A DNA stretch of 64,000 nucleotides from Panonychus citri. Taxonomy: Eukaryota > Arthropoda > Arachnida > Trombidiformes > Tetranychidae. The translations under genes and the position numbers were made by a program. The notes below the pieces were generated by a model. The model saw only the letters and a list, made by a program, of their open reading frames with translations, made no database searches and was not told the origin of the DNA. Below are positions 34,901 through 48,800 of this stretch, in pieces. Location of the stretch: assembly GCF_014898815.1 (NCBI RefSeq), contig NW_026515477.1:496001-560000 (forward strand), read 5' to 3'. The number at the start of each line of letters is the position of its first letter. Position 1 is the first letter of the stretch.

Positions 34901-35934
34901 CGAATCTGTCAAAAGAAAATGATAAAGCAAAAGATGACGAAAAAAATAGATTAGAAAAGTTCTAATGTTTCAATATTCTGAACCAGATTCGAGAAAGAAC
35001 AATATAATCAATATCATTGAATTTCGACGATAATATATTTGATAATCTTAAAGAATCACCGAAAATATTACATTTCACCCGAATGAAAAGTCAATGAATA
35101 TCATGTTAGGTAAATGTTATCATCTGAATTATACCTTCAGTTCAATTCACTTTGTCACGAATTACAGAATTGAATTTCAGGTTGGAACATTTTTCTTTCC
35201 AATTTCTTCATGAATAAATTTCATCAGGGAAATAATGTCACGGTAAAAACTTTTAGAATTACAATCCAGTTCCTAGACGATTGTCTCATGAGCTTCCATG
35301 GAGACTTGAAAGCTAATTTTTCGTCAATTCTAATGATTGTTTTATCAGTTTGAGATTCTTGGTTCTATTTTTTGGTTACTCTATACTCGAACTTGTTATT
35401 AGTTTTCATATGAATTTCTCCCAGTGTAACTAATCTCTGAGTCTGAACTTGACGGAATTAGAGAAGAAAGTTGGAGGAAAAAAGAAATTTAATCGAAATT
35501 ATGAAAGAAGGGAAAGAATTGCAATTTATTTTAAATTTAAAAAAAGTTCTCAAAAGTGAAGCAAATAAAATGGACATTAAATTGTGTAAAGAATAAGATA
35601 AATTCTGGTTATCCGTCTGATCCAGTTATTAGATTATCAGATGGAAAAACTAATCACAATAATAATAAAGTGATAATAATAATCGAATCAAAGTAATAAC
35701 TAATACAAGAATAAAGAAGCGGAAAACTAAGAACTATGGTCGAATTTTTTTTCTCCTTCAGAACTTTTTCTTGACTTGTAGAGGAAAAAAGAAAGTTTGG
35801 AAAATAATTCAAAATTTTTCTATTCTTGTCATCATTCATTTTCTTTCGCCGTTTTCCATCATTTCTCTTCTTTTCATCCTTCTCATCATCACATCATTTT
35901 TTTCTTTCCTCGCCCAAATTATCATCATCTTTTT

Positions 35935-35975
<41 letters not shown>

Positions 35976-38900
35976 ACTCACGCAACCTCTTTCTCTTCAC
36001 TATCGAACCTTTTGTTCAGATACTTCCAGTTAAGTTTCATAAGATTATCGAAGCTCCAGAATATTTGGGTCACAGTGATTATTTGATTAAAACATATACT
36101 CCCTTTTATACACCTTCCCCACCCCGAATACCCACTCCCTGCTCTCATCATGCTCATTCACGTCATCATTATCATCCTTATCCTTTTCTGATTCTGGAAA
36201 CATTTTCATGATATTGTTATTTACATTGTGCGTTGTACAGCAGAAAAAAATAGGATTTCTATTTAAACTCAACTGAACTTTCAGCTTTCCCATAAAAGCA
36301 AAGTTCAGCTTGAAGCTACAAAAAGTAGTGAAAAACAAAAAAAAATCCCAAACATTGAAACTGAAACTAGTGAAAATTGTCCAATCTCTCCCTATGAATT
36401 TTATTAAACAATCTAATAGATGAGAATGGGTTAGGATGCTGACAAAAGGATAATGTAAATGTCATCATATCAACCTTCATTTATCATATTCTCATCCTGG
36501 AACAAGGGAGATAACAAGAAGAAACAACAACTTGTCACCAAATTATAATGAATAAGAAAATGAAGTTTCAGAATGATGAATAAGTTGATATCAGGGGAGA
36601 GGAATGATGAGGATGATAGAGATGATTATAATCCATGGAAGAGAAGAGAAAAAACTTTCAAGGTAACATTTTAACTGAATATCAGGCTGATCAGAATGAA
36701 AGTAGAAAATGTAATATAAAAAAGCAAAAATCAACAACTCCCAGATCTACTTATCATCAAACGATAATATTTACCATGAGAATCATGAAATGAGACAACG
36801 ATAAAATCTGATAAACATGGAAATCGATTAGTTTAATAAATGTTAACATTTTTTATCGAAAATCATCATTAAAATATTTGGCTTCTTAATTCATTTGTCA
36901 GATTCGATAACATTTTCATGATGACTGATTATCGTGATAATAATTGATTGATTCCAATTAAGATCTATGATATAATTTGAACTTTTTCAATGTTTCCAAC
37001 TTGATAAAAGTGTTTCCAAGTTGTTGATTAAAAGACTCACCAGAATAATTTGATTGTTGACTTAATCATAGTTAATTAGTTGTTAGTGAATAGGATTAAG
37101 TTTGATAATAGTTTGGTGTTTATCTTGATTAAATGGTAATTACATCGATTAATTTTCGTTTGCCTGTTGTATTTTTTGAATGCGTTTCTATTGAAAATTT
37201 GACTGAATAATTTATCACCATGGTGATGATTAAGTTCTTGAGATTTATAATAAGATTTTGATTTTTTTTTTCTTCACCATCAAAAGTCATTTTGATAATA
37301 ATGATCAAAGATTTCAGGGTTATCATGATAATGATTTAACGATAATGATTGAACCATTGAAAAGCATTTGTATCTCACTTTATGATGAAGTGTTTACTTT
37401 TCTTTTCTTGGTATTGTTGATGAAAATTCAGCTCATGATGGTCATGAAGATTTCGATAAAATTTCAAGTGAAATGTCATTTTTGTTGAGAAATTGGAAGA
37501 TATTAATTGATTTGACTTAAATTGTATCGAAATGTATCATGAAAGAAAAAATCAGTTACATGAAAAGTTTTCATTCATTTTTACAATTTCTTTCCCAGGG
37601 ATTTATCATGATGATGGGCATAAGTTGTTCATTGAAATCTCATTGAAGATTATTAATACTTTGATTAGTTGAGTCTGATCAAGTTGTAAACTACAACTTG
37701 ATAATGATGATAACTTTAATTGTAAGAATGAGTTGTGAGAGTTTATATTCTGAGTGAATTTCATGAATTCGATTGAATTTAAATGATCAGAGGTCAGCAT
37801 TAAGTAATCGGAATAAGATTTATAAAGAGAAAATCTCATTTTCAACAAAAAAATTCATCGATTTCTGAATTTGAAGGTCGTCAATCATGGTGATGAGTAG
37901 GTCAATTTGTGATGATAATCATGATGAAGTAGAATGTGAAAGAAGTGAGAGAAGAACCAATTTATCGCTCTAATTGAATATGTATCAGGAGAAAAAAGTT
38001 CTTATAATCATTTTCTTATCTTCTCATCTCAATATCTTTTCTTAGTTCATTTCCTTTTCCCTTTTTTTGCTTATCCATCTTGTCAATCTTCACAATCAAC
38101 TGTTTCCGTTTTAATCTTTCAGTTGTTTCCGTTTCATCTTCTTGATTATGATCAAATCTTATTTACATCAATTTATATTCAGTCAAAAACTTACCTTATT
38201 CATGATATTTACTCAGCTGATTATTACTGATTTACCTTTGAATACAATGTTCAATATTTGATTACCTTCAACCTTAATCATTATGATTGATAATTTTTCA
38301 ACCTGTTTTTGCAAGTTGATTGTCAACACAGGGCGTTTATATTCACTACCGCTATTTCACTAAATATCTCAAGAACTTAAAGTCAAACTTGACCAGAGGA
38401 CCGGACAGAATTGAAGTGATTGACCTCACGATTTTCAAGGCCATTTTAAGGCTACCATGTATAAGAGCATATCAAAGCACCCTTTATATTGAATAATTAA
38501 TGACGTTTCAACGTAAGCTTCTGGAAAGGACCTTAACGACCGTGCAAGTCGTAAGGTCAAGCACATAAGTTCTGGCCAGACCTCTGGTCAAGTTTCCGTA
38601 GTTGATAAAAAAAGGCCCTGTAATTATTGATCCTCTAATGATATGGACATAATCTTGCTTGTCTATTGAAAATGTGCATTACTAATTGTCAATTTGAATT
38701 ATATTTTGACGTTTGTGGTAATTAACTTGATCCTCATTCTAATGATTCTCTTTCCATTAATCTTTAAAAGGCTAATCCAACTCCTACTGGATTAAGAGTT
38801 CGACATAAGTCTGGTTCTGTGGTTAATGATTATTATGATGATAACAATGGTTCTCATGAGTTAATTAACCGATCATCTGAATCGGAGACTGAAATTGATT

Positions 38901-41900
38901 CACCAAGTTATTGGAGGAAAGAGTTGATCCAATCACCAGTATCTGAAGTGATTATGGTAAGTGGACTGTCCAAAAGTACACCTTGTGACTTGGAGATTGA
39001 CCAAGACTCAGAACTGACCCATGGAGTACATAGTATTGATTTAACACCGATTCATGAAGGATTTTCATCTGACCCCTCGTCAACCGCGACACATGAGCAA
39101 ATGACAATCATTGACACTAATCGAGTGACCAATAAACTGACCCGTTCACCAACAAGTGAAACTGATTTAATCATAAAATCATCTGAAGAGGCTGAAATAA
39201 TATCCAATCAATTGTGTGAAAAGATTAACCCAATTTCAGAAGATGAAGAGGATAATGAATATAAAGTAAATACCATTGGTCAATCAGCTAATTTAAATAA
39301 AGTTCCAAGTCAAGTATCTGAGGAAAGTTCAATGGAAAACACCATTGAGGTGACACCAATCACTTTATCATCTTTACCCACTGAGGAAACAACAATCACT
39401 TCATCCTCATCCTCTTCAACTCCAACCCATGTTCACACAAATGATTCAATTGTTATCGGTGAGGATTCTGAAGGTGATCCAGTTGAATCAGATGATTTGG
39501 AAGCTTTTGCAAGTTCTGACAAAGAAAATGGCCAGCACGATACTACCACAGGTTCGAAGTCAGGTTTAGCCGGAAGCTCGTCTTCTTCTCCCTCTTCAGC
39601 AAATTCGGTGGCTGAGAAAGAGTTTTCTCTCTCAGCTTTGAATATATTCTGTCGTCGAACTCTTTCCGGTGAACTTTCAACCGTTTCTGAGGTTTCAGAA
39701 GAAATTTCCGGTGCAATCAAATCGTGTAATGAACTAGATGATCTGAATTCAGGGTCAGATTCAGGATCAAATGAGGATATCGAACCTGTTCCTGGTTTGA
39801 AAGATTCAACATCAACTGAACAAACATTGAACAATAAGGAAGATGATGTTGCCATGATCATAGTGGAAACAGATGATTACAATGAAGATGATGGTCAACC
39901 GATTGGTGATAATAAGAAAATTTCAAATGAAATATATTCCAACAACAATAATAATGATCGAACTGAGGTCAGCTCTCCATCTTCATTTTCCGATTCAACG
40001 ACATCAGGTTCATTTGTTATCGATGGTCAAACCTCTGAACCTCAATCAATTTTACTTGATGATGGTCCAGTTGAGGTAACAAGTGACCATGGAGAGAATG
40101 ATATTTTCGAGGACAAACTATTAGACCAAGAAAAAGAAGTGAACATTTTAGATAATGATGGAAACTTGGAATCCAAGGTAATCGATAAAGTTGAATCAGC
40201 AGGGGAAAAGGATAAACATAATAATGGAAATAAAGTTTTGAAACGAGTTCAACTTTCATCTGAAGCTTCAATTTTAGGTGAATCTTATGAAGATGATGAT
40301 GAAAAACAGGAAGAAATTGATGAATGTAAAAGTAATAATAATAATAATCATCATCATGGTCATCGTTTATATCGTCCTGGTGGTGGAGGTGATAAATCTT
40401 CAGGGAATAATAATAATGCTAAAGAAGATGAAAAAGAAGAGGATGAAAGGAGACTTGATATTACTGGAGGTGAATCATCTCAGGCCACTGAACAGGATAT
40501 GGCTCGATTGGAATTCTCATTGACTCAGCAAAGTTCTCAGGAAATTGATGAGGAATCATTATCCATGGGAACACATGGTAATAAAGATTTATTAGTAACC
40601 TCATCATCTTCCCATCATCATTCAATAGATCTAATATCAGATGGAGAGATGGAAAATGTTATTGAAGAAGAGCAAGTTAGAAATTTGACTAAAAATAGTG
40701 ACCTTAAACCGACCACCAGTGGAATTGATAATAATAATTTGGTTCCTCAAGAAGTTTCAACAATACCCACTGGCCTAATTTCGGTAACTAATAAGAAATT
40801 GAGGTTCAGTGAGAGTAAAAAAATGTTCTATTCGCAAACTCTTGGGAAATCTGATACTTTGGATAGTGGAAATAGTGGTATTATCGAAACTGATCTTGAT
40901 AAGTTCGAAACTCAGACTCATGTTAATTTAAATGAACCCAAGTCAAGTCTTGCTGCTTCACGAGTTCCAAATCTTCCAATGCAATCTTCGTTACCATCAT
41001 CAGGAAATAAAAGTACAAATGATAAAAAACCGGCGATTGAACGACGAACTCGATCATTAACTCGAAGTCCAGTTCCACTAAGTTGTACGAATCAGTTTAC
41101 TTGTAGTCACTGTGGTGAAACTAGTGCTCGAACCGGACAAGGTCACTCTAATTCTGGTCCAAATACCAGTTCTGGTAGTGTAGGACCAGGTAATGGACGT
41201 AAACCTATCAGTAGTTCAAGTCTAAGGTCACCTCACCCGTACCATAAATCGGCAACAATTGATGACATATTAAGTTACCGACGAGAGGATGATGAAGACA
41301 TAGGCGTTTATTCAGATGCATATAAATCGTGTCCATGGTTTTATATTGGACGTCGAGATGAACTAAGAGTTTGGTGTCAACGGCGACTTGATAAACCATC
41401 TCAGTCCTCGAAATCGGACACAATAAGTTCAACTGAAAATCTAAACTCTGGCGACGAATTGGTTACTGATGGTGAGAGTACACCTTCGGAAAAGGGTTTC
41501 AAGAAACATTACGAAGCAGTGACACACCGAATGATCCATAGAAAGGCTTCGATTGAAATGTACAAAAAAATTCTCGACAATATGTTCAGTAAGTATTGGA
41601 TTATTTTCTAGAAGAAGAATCGAAAATCTGATTCAAATTTTATAATAATAGAATCATTTATATAACTTAATCTTTTCCTTCAGACGTTGAAAAAAGTGTT
41701 CTGGTTGATCGTCACAATGGTGAATTTGGATTCAGAATTCATGGAAGTCGCCCTGTCGTGGTTTCAGCAATCGAGAAAGGTAAATACATTGTACTTAACA
41801 ATGAACAAATTGTAAAACTCAAAAAACTTTTCAACTATCAATTGTTTTCATCAGGAACGCCCGCTGAAAGTTGTGGCCTTGAAGTTGGCGATATCGTTGT

Positions 41901-44900
41901 AAGTGTCAACGATATTAACGTTCTAGACGCATCACATTCAGAGGTTGTCAGATTAGCTCATGCAGGTAAATAAACATGATTATCAATAATATTAATCTTT
42001 CTGATTGTCCAAAATGTCACCATCAATAATATCAAGTATCAATAAGATAATCCATTATAATGATTGTCAATATAATTTCATTGTCTATCCTTGAACATTT
42101 ATCATCATTTTCTCATCAGGATCTGAAACATTGAAACTTGAACTTGTTCGAACTTGTCAAAAGTTAAAATCAGCATTGAAAGAATTGAAAGATGACGATG
42201 AAATATTCAGTGGTTTCCTGAATCGTAAATCACCAAGCTTGGAATCCACATCAAGTTCAACCTCTGTAGTAAATGTATGGAAACGAAGGTGGTTCGTATT
42301 GAGGCCAGATTATTGTCTCTATTGGTATAATCAGCCTAAGGTAAATCAGTTAATCAACTAAATTGTTTCATCTTCAATTGGTAAATAACCTCAAGTTAAA
42401 ATTGTTTTCTCTCTCTCTCCCTGACTATTTGATTTAGACAATTGATCCATTAGGAGTAATCAATTTGCAAAATTGTACAATAACACTTATCCCTCCAAAA
42501 TCATTATCATCACCATCCTCATCTCCAACACCATCATCATCATCATCTTCATCCAATTTACCACCAATTGGTACAACATCTACCAATGAGAAACGATTCG
42601 TTATTCGTATTGACAGAATCGACGGTCCGTCCAGTTATTTACATTCAACAGTCGAGGAAACTGTTCAACGTTGGTTACATCATTTATCCTCAGCAGCTAA
42701 TAAAGTCTCTCGAGTAAGTTAACCCTGCTAATATTTGGAAACTAATCAGAAACAATCGATGATTTTGTAAGAAAATTCATTCATGAAAAATACGACCAAT
42801 GATGATCAGCTGATGAAGAAGATCATCAATCATTAGGGAAAAAAAGAAACGAGGGACAAGAAAAAAAAGATTTCAATCGATAACTTTTACGATTTCAATG
42901 TTCATATTGAGATAACATAAGTAGCAGTCGAGAATACAAAAAGTTATCCAATTTTTTTTGTATCGAACAAAAAATCTCTTCAATTTGTCCTCCCTGTTCA
43001 TCCTTTTCATCTTCATCTTTGTCCTCATCCTCATCTTCATCTTCTCCTTAACCATTATCATCCTAATCCCTTAACATTTTCCGCATCACTTGGTATCCAT
43101 CTTTTTTTTTGTCTTCTTTCCTCATCTCAAATCCATTCAATTCACTTTTTTACCTTTTTCTCAGCTCTTAGCATCATTGTCCTCATTATCTTCATCATTC
43201 TTGTTAATCGACAATCAAGCTTGATTAAATTGTGATAATAACGATTTATGATCTTGATAATGTTGAAGAGAAATGATTCCAACATTGGTATTAATATTTA
43301 GAATCCAGTTATTAACTAATAATTAGTATTATCAATTGAACGATTAATTTTGTCACAATTATTACAAATTATTTTCTTTCTCCATTTTCACTCAATAGAC
43401 TAACTCTTATATTGAGAGGACACTTCGATGTATTCATATTAAACCTTTGTCCATAAAAGATGCTGATTGTCGTGGTTATTTGGGAATCTTTGGACAGAAA
43501 AGGAAACTATGGAAACAAAGATATTTCGTCCTGAAAGATGCTTGTTTATATTCATACATTGACATGTCATCATCAACAGCCTTAGGTAAGAAACATTCAC
43601 AGATGAAGAAACTATTGTCTACCTTTCACTTTCAGGAATCATGGTGAATATGAATTGAGCTGAAATTCAGTTAATCAGATCAATAGGTTAACAATGAACC
43701 AGAATCAAAGGAAGAAAACAAAATTCAACTTTTGTGATAAGTTTTTTTTTTATATTAATACTTTTCTTTCAATTGAAATGCAAACAAAAAGTTGTTTCTT
43801 TGTCCTTTTATTATGAATAATAAACAGGGTGATCAGGGAAAAATAAATGAAGAAATTGATACTCTGATAATGTTTCATTTATATACCAATAAATTTATCA
43901 TGAAATTTGAATCATGATGAACTTAAAGTTCAGGTTAACTCTCAAGTACATAAGTTGATATAATAAGTTATTGTGATATTTGTATAAGGTAAATAATTCA
44001 GGGAATATATTTCATGAGAGATTTCAATTGTGATGAAATTATATTGATCCAATTTGAGTGATTGAAATAAAACCTTAAAACATTATTTCAATATTGATAC
44101 AAATTCAATTTTCTCTTATAATGTAAATGAATCAATCAGTTGATTAGTTGTAATCAGATTCACATGGTGATGGTAATGATGAACATGAAGTTTAGTTTTT
44201 TAATGAGAAAGATTTTTTTTATATTCTTATTGGAATAATTTTCTCATTAAAATTGGGTGAAATTCAAATTCTCTATTCTGATCTTGATGGAGATCTACTT
44301 TTTTTATATTAACAGAGGAATGGAAACTGAAAGAATAGCTCACAATATTTCATGGAATTTATTATATTAATAGTTACTTTATTTTTCTCTCTTTTTTTTC
44401 TCAGGAGTTTTTTATCTTCATGGATGTAAAGTTCAGAGCACTTCTTTGGCTGGTAAACGTAATACCTTTGAAATTGTTCCCTGGGATCGTAAGATGAAAC
44501 ACTTATGGCTCATGGCTGAATCTGAAATTGATAAGAAAAGGTACCCTGTTTATTCAATAGAAATTCAGAATCCAGAATTTTCAGTGAAAAAGAAAAAAAC
44601 TTGCTATCATTAGGGGAGGGAGAGAAAACACCATTAGAGTTATCAAGAAATTATTATTATTAAATTCTCGCGATATTTTCATATCTGAATAGAAACTGAA
44701 TTCTATCAGAAACTTTACAATTATCACATTTATTATCAATTCTACCATCGAGTATTGATTTTTTTTTTCATTCCATGGAACTTGACAATTCAGTTAAACA
44801 ATAAATATTATCGTTAGATATGAATAAGCCTCAGAATTTATTCACTTGAAGCTCAAGAATTTACAATGTTTCCAGAAACTCGTTTAATAGAACTGTTATT

Positions 44901-45308
44901 TTCTCTCTTTATCTCTTCTGAAACACATAGTAACTTATTTACCTTTGAAAAAGTTCATGGGACATGATAAATCTGATTACTATCTCATTATATGAAACTT
45001 ATGTTCCAACCTTCATGTAATAATCCTCAGAGACTCTGAATCAACTCCTACTGAGTTTTACATGTATATTTATTTATATATATATATAAGTGTAACTGGA
45101 ATTCTGTTATTTCCATTTTAATCTGAATTTCATGTAGAAAAACAAAAAAATTATTACCAAAAACTTTTTCTCCAAAATGATAATCCCAATCAGAATTTAA
45201 TTACAATTAACTAATCATTTCAATATACTTTCGTTTCATTTTTCTTTACTATTCAGATGGTTAGCAGCATTGGAATATTCAATTGATCGTTGGATAAAAT
45301 TAACATAA
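25981..45308 (+). CDS. Large PDZ and tandem-PH domain scaffold protein, at least 12 exons
   Basis: Exons: 25981-26300, 29220-29527, 29612-29700, 29953-32817, 38771-41588, 41684-41779, 41855-41965, 42120-42340, 42438-42713, 43399-43585, 44405-44540, 45257-45308 (TAA). Every junction has GT/AG and every phase matches; the sum is 2,493 codons including stop. The 5' end is incomplete: exon one opens at an acceptor in phase 0. Residues about 1-107 are an ordered head with several Cys. About 110-2090 is disordered, rich in Ser, Asn, Gln, Asp and Glu, with poly-Ser and His runs. A conserved-looking block (ILSYRREDDED, SCPWFYIGRRDELRVWC) precedes the PDZ domain (about 2137-2212; EFGFRIHG ligand loop, GLEVGDIVVSVNDINV). 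PH1 (about 2232-2368; WKRRWFVL) has a poly-Ser insertion, and PH2 (about 2392-2490; LWKQRYFVL, final WLAALEYSIDRW) closes the protein. This suggests a membrane-associated scaffold. There is no RhoGEF, RhoGAP or SAM domain in view. I cannot name the orthologue. Confidence 0.88.
26301..29219 (+). other. Intron 1 (of the exons seen) of the PDZ/PH gene
   Basis: 2.9 kb bounded by GTAAGT and ATCATAG. It is AT-rich, with ATCATC runs and no convincing coding or element content. Confidence 0.8.
35937..35971. repeat. (CT)n microsatellite
   Basis: A perfect CT run of about 35 bases, followed by CACTCACTCA, within the large intron. Confidence 0.97.
38345..38520. repeat. Dispersed repeat, copy 2
   Basis: It shares several blocks in the same order with 2884-3060, including GCTATTTCACTAAATATCTC and ACGATTTTCAAGGCCATTTT. 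It may extend to about 38620, where the base composition is still less AT-rich than nearby. It lies in the intron about 250 bp upstream of the exon at 38771. Confidence 0.7.
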
Positions 45309-45400
45309 AATGAATTAAATCACTTTCGATATTTAATTAATCAAATTGTATTATTAGTTATCAAATGTTATTAATATTTGTAATTGTTAAATGATTAAGA

Positions 45401-45406
45401 AATAAA
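45401..45406 (+). terminator. AATAAA polyadenylation signal for the PDZ/PH gene
   Basis: AATAAA lies 93 bp downstream of the TAA at 45306-45308, within AT-rich 3' UTR-like sequence. Confidence 0.5.
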
Positions 45407-45829
45407 TTGTAACACTAATCAAACCTTGGGACCCTTTACAACTGTAATCAACACTAATTAAATTGTTAATAATTGCAACAATTTACACCGCAATTTACTT
45501 AACATTCGATAATTAAAATTCTATTAAATTGATAAAAAAATAAATTCTATTAACTTAATTGACTTATTGATAATTTTATTTCCATTTGAATTAATTGTCA
45601 ACGAATTGGAACAATTAACTCTTTTTAAACTTCCCGCGCAAAATTGGAATTTTCGGTGAACCACCAGATGGAGTGACTTTCGTTTTCTATTTGTGATGCT
45701 TATGCTTTGTTTCCACCCCGCCAATATTATTGTGATCATTTGATTGTCACTTAATTTGTAATAGTAAATTGTTTTGATTGTGTTTTATTGTTTTACTTAA
45801 TTAAGTATAAGTGTTCAACTAATTCTAAA

Positions 45830-48800
45830 ATGGATGAAGAGACTGTTAAAACCGAGAATGAAAGTGAAATTGTCGCAGCTGTTGATCCAGACCAAGGAAA
45901 AAAATATGATAACCAAGTAACTGAAGATCGATCTAAAAGGTTTGAATATCTATTGAAACAAACGGAGATTTTTGCTCATTTCATGAGTTCCGGTGTTAAA
46001 CCAGGTGAACAAAAGGCTAAACCAGGACGTAAACCTAAAGTTAAATCAGAAGAAAGTGGTGAAAAGCTTGATGACTCTAAATTTGATCCCAATGATCCTA
46101 AATTTGAGGTGAATGATCATCGTCACCGGAAAACTGAACAAGAGGAAGATGAAGAGCTTCTCAGTGAGGTGAAAAAAGATGTTAATTTATTTAGATTTGA
46201 GGAGAGTCCAGCTTACATTACTGGTGGTGAACTTCGTGATTATCAAATAAGAGGTTTAAATTGGATGATATCACTTTACGAGAATGGTATCAATGGTATT
46301 CTGGCTGATGAAATGGGTCTTGGTAAAACTTTACAAACCATTAGTTTACTGGGATACATGAAAAATTATAAATCAATTAATGGACCTCATTTGGTAATCG
46401 CTCCAAAGTCAACACTCACCAATTGGATGAATGAATTTAAAAGATGGTGTCCATCTTTAAATGCTGTCTGTCTTATTGGAGATGCTGCAACTCGATCAAC
46501 TCTTATCAGGGATACTCTCTTGGGAAACCAAAAGGATTGGGATGTTTGTGTGACCTCTTATGAGATGATTATTAGAGAAAAATCTGTCCTTAAAAAGTTC
46601 AATTGGCGATATATGGTTATTGATGAAGCTCATAGGATTAAAAATGAGAAAAGTAAACTCTCTGAGTTTATCCGAGAATTTAAGACAACAAATCGTCTTC
46701 TTCTAACCGGTACTCCATTACAAAATAATCTCCATGAATTATGGGCTCTACTTAACTTCTTATTACCTGATGTTTTCGATTCTTCCGATGATTTTGATGC
46801 ATGGTTTAACACCTCTAATCTGGTTGAAGCAGATGATGGTATTATCAATCGTCTACACGCCATCTTGAGACCTTTTCTTTTGAGAAGATTAAAAAGCGAT
46901 GTAGAGAAAAGACTTCCACCCAAAAAAGAAATCAAAATTTATGTTGGTTTAAGTAAAATGCAGCGAGATTGGTATACAAAAATCTTAATGAAGGATATTG
47001 ATATCGTCAATGGTGCTGGTAAAATGGATAAAATGAGACTATTGAATATCCTTATGCAGCTTCGTAAATGTTGTAATCATCCTTATCTATTTGATGGAGC
47101 TGAACCTGGTCCACCTTATACAACTGATGTTCATTTGGTTGATAATTGTGGTAAAATGTGTATTCTTGATAAGCTTTTACCCAAATTTATGGATCAAGGA
47201 TCTCGAGTTCTCATTTTCTCACAAATGACTCGAATGTTAGATATTTTAGAAGATTATTGTCTTTGGAGAGGATACAAGTACTGTCGGCTTGATGGGCAAA
47301 CAGCCCATGAGGACAGAGAACAATCAATTTACGAGTTCAACAAGCCTGATAGTGATCGATTCCTTTTCATGTTGAGTACTCGAGCTGGTGGTCTTGGTAT
47401 CAATTTAGCTACTGCCGATGTTGTCATCCTTTTTGACTCTGATTGGAATCCTCAAGTAGATTTACAAGCCATGGATCGGGCTCATCGTATTGGTCAAACA
47501 AAAACAGTGAGAGTTTTTCGCTTGATCACTGATAACACTGTGGAAGAGCGAATTGTTGAAAGAGCTGAAATAAAGCTAAGATTAGATACTGTTGTCATCC
47601 AACAAGGACGATTAGCTGATGGAGGATCCAACAAACTTGCTAAAGAGGAAATGCTTGGTATGATTAGACACGGAGCAGATCATATTTTCGCATCTAAAGA
47701 CAGTGATATCACTGATGAAGATATCGATAACATCTTAGCTAAAAGTGAAGCAAGAACCGAAGAAAGCAAGGTTAAACTCGAACAGCTTGGTGAAAGTAGC
47801 CTTCGTAATTTTACCTTAGATGCACCTGATTGTAGTGTGTATAAGTTTGAGGGTGAAGATTATCGAGAGAAGCAAAAAATGACCGCATTAAATTGGATTG
47901 AACCGCCAAAGAGAGAAAGGAAAGCCAATTACGCTGTTGACGCATACTTTAGGGAGGCTCTTCGGGTGAGTGAACCTCGCGCACCCAAAGCACCTCGACC
48001 TCCAAAACAGCCTAATGTTCAGGACTTTCAATTCTTCCCGCCAAGACTGTTTGAACTATTGGACAAAGAAATTTATTTCTATCGTAAAACTTTGGGTTAC
48101 AAAGTACCTAAAAATCCTGAACTGGGAAGCGATGCAGCTAAAATCCAAAGAGAAGAGCAAAGAAAAATTGACGACAGTGAACCTCTTACCGAAGATGAAA
48201 TAGCCGAAAAGGAAGACTTATTAACTCAAGGTTTCACCGCTTGGACTCGAAGAGATTTCAATCAATTTATCAAAGCCAATGAAAAGTATGGTAGAGATGA
48301 TCTTGACAGTATCGCTAAAGAGGTTGAAGGTAAAACTCCTGATGAAGTGATGGAATATGCTAATGTATTTTGGGATCGGTGTCATGAATTAACTGATTGT
48401 GATAGGATTTTAGCTCAAATTGAGAAAGGAGAGCAAAGGATTCAACGTCGACAAGATATTAAACGTGCACTAGATGCTAAGATGGCCCGATATCGAGCAC
48501 CATTCCATCAACTTCGAATCGCTTATGGAACAAATAAAGGGAAAAATTATATCGAAGAGGAAGATCGTTTTCTCATCTGTATGTTACACAAGTTAGGATT
48601 TGATCGCGAATTGGTCTATGATGAATTGAAATGTTCCATTCGTAATGCTCCACAATTTAGATTCGATTATTTCATCAAGAGTAGAACTGCAACCGAACTT
48701 CAAAGAAGATGTAACACCCTAATCACCCTAATAGAACGTGAAAATATGGAAATCGAAGAGAAAGAACGTTCAACCAAGAAGAAGCCCGGCCCGAAACCAG

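Larger units (their letters stand above)
32818..38770 (+). other. Large intron of the PDZ/PH gene
   Basis: About 6 kb between the two giant exons, from GTAAGA to TTAAAAG. It contains a CT microsatellite (35937-35971) and dispersed-repeat copy 2 (38345-38520). Frames at 35771-36211 and elsewhere are low-complexity and I do not consider them coding. Confidence 0.75.

Noticed and set aside
35771..36211. 146-codon frame in the large intron
   Set aside because: Low complexity, spans a CT microsatellite, and several alternative frames there are equally open.
39433..39861. 142-codon minus-strand frame
   Set aside because: Antisense shadow of the large PDZ/PH exon; its Ser/Glu composition mirrors the coding strand.
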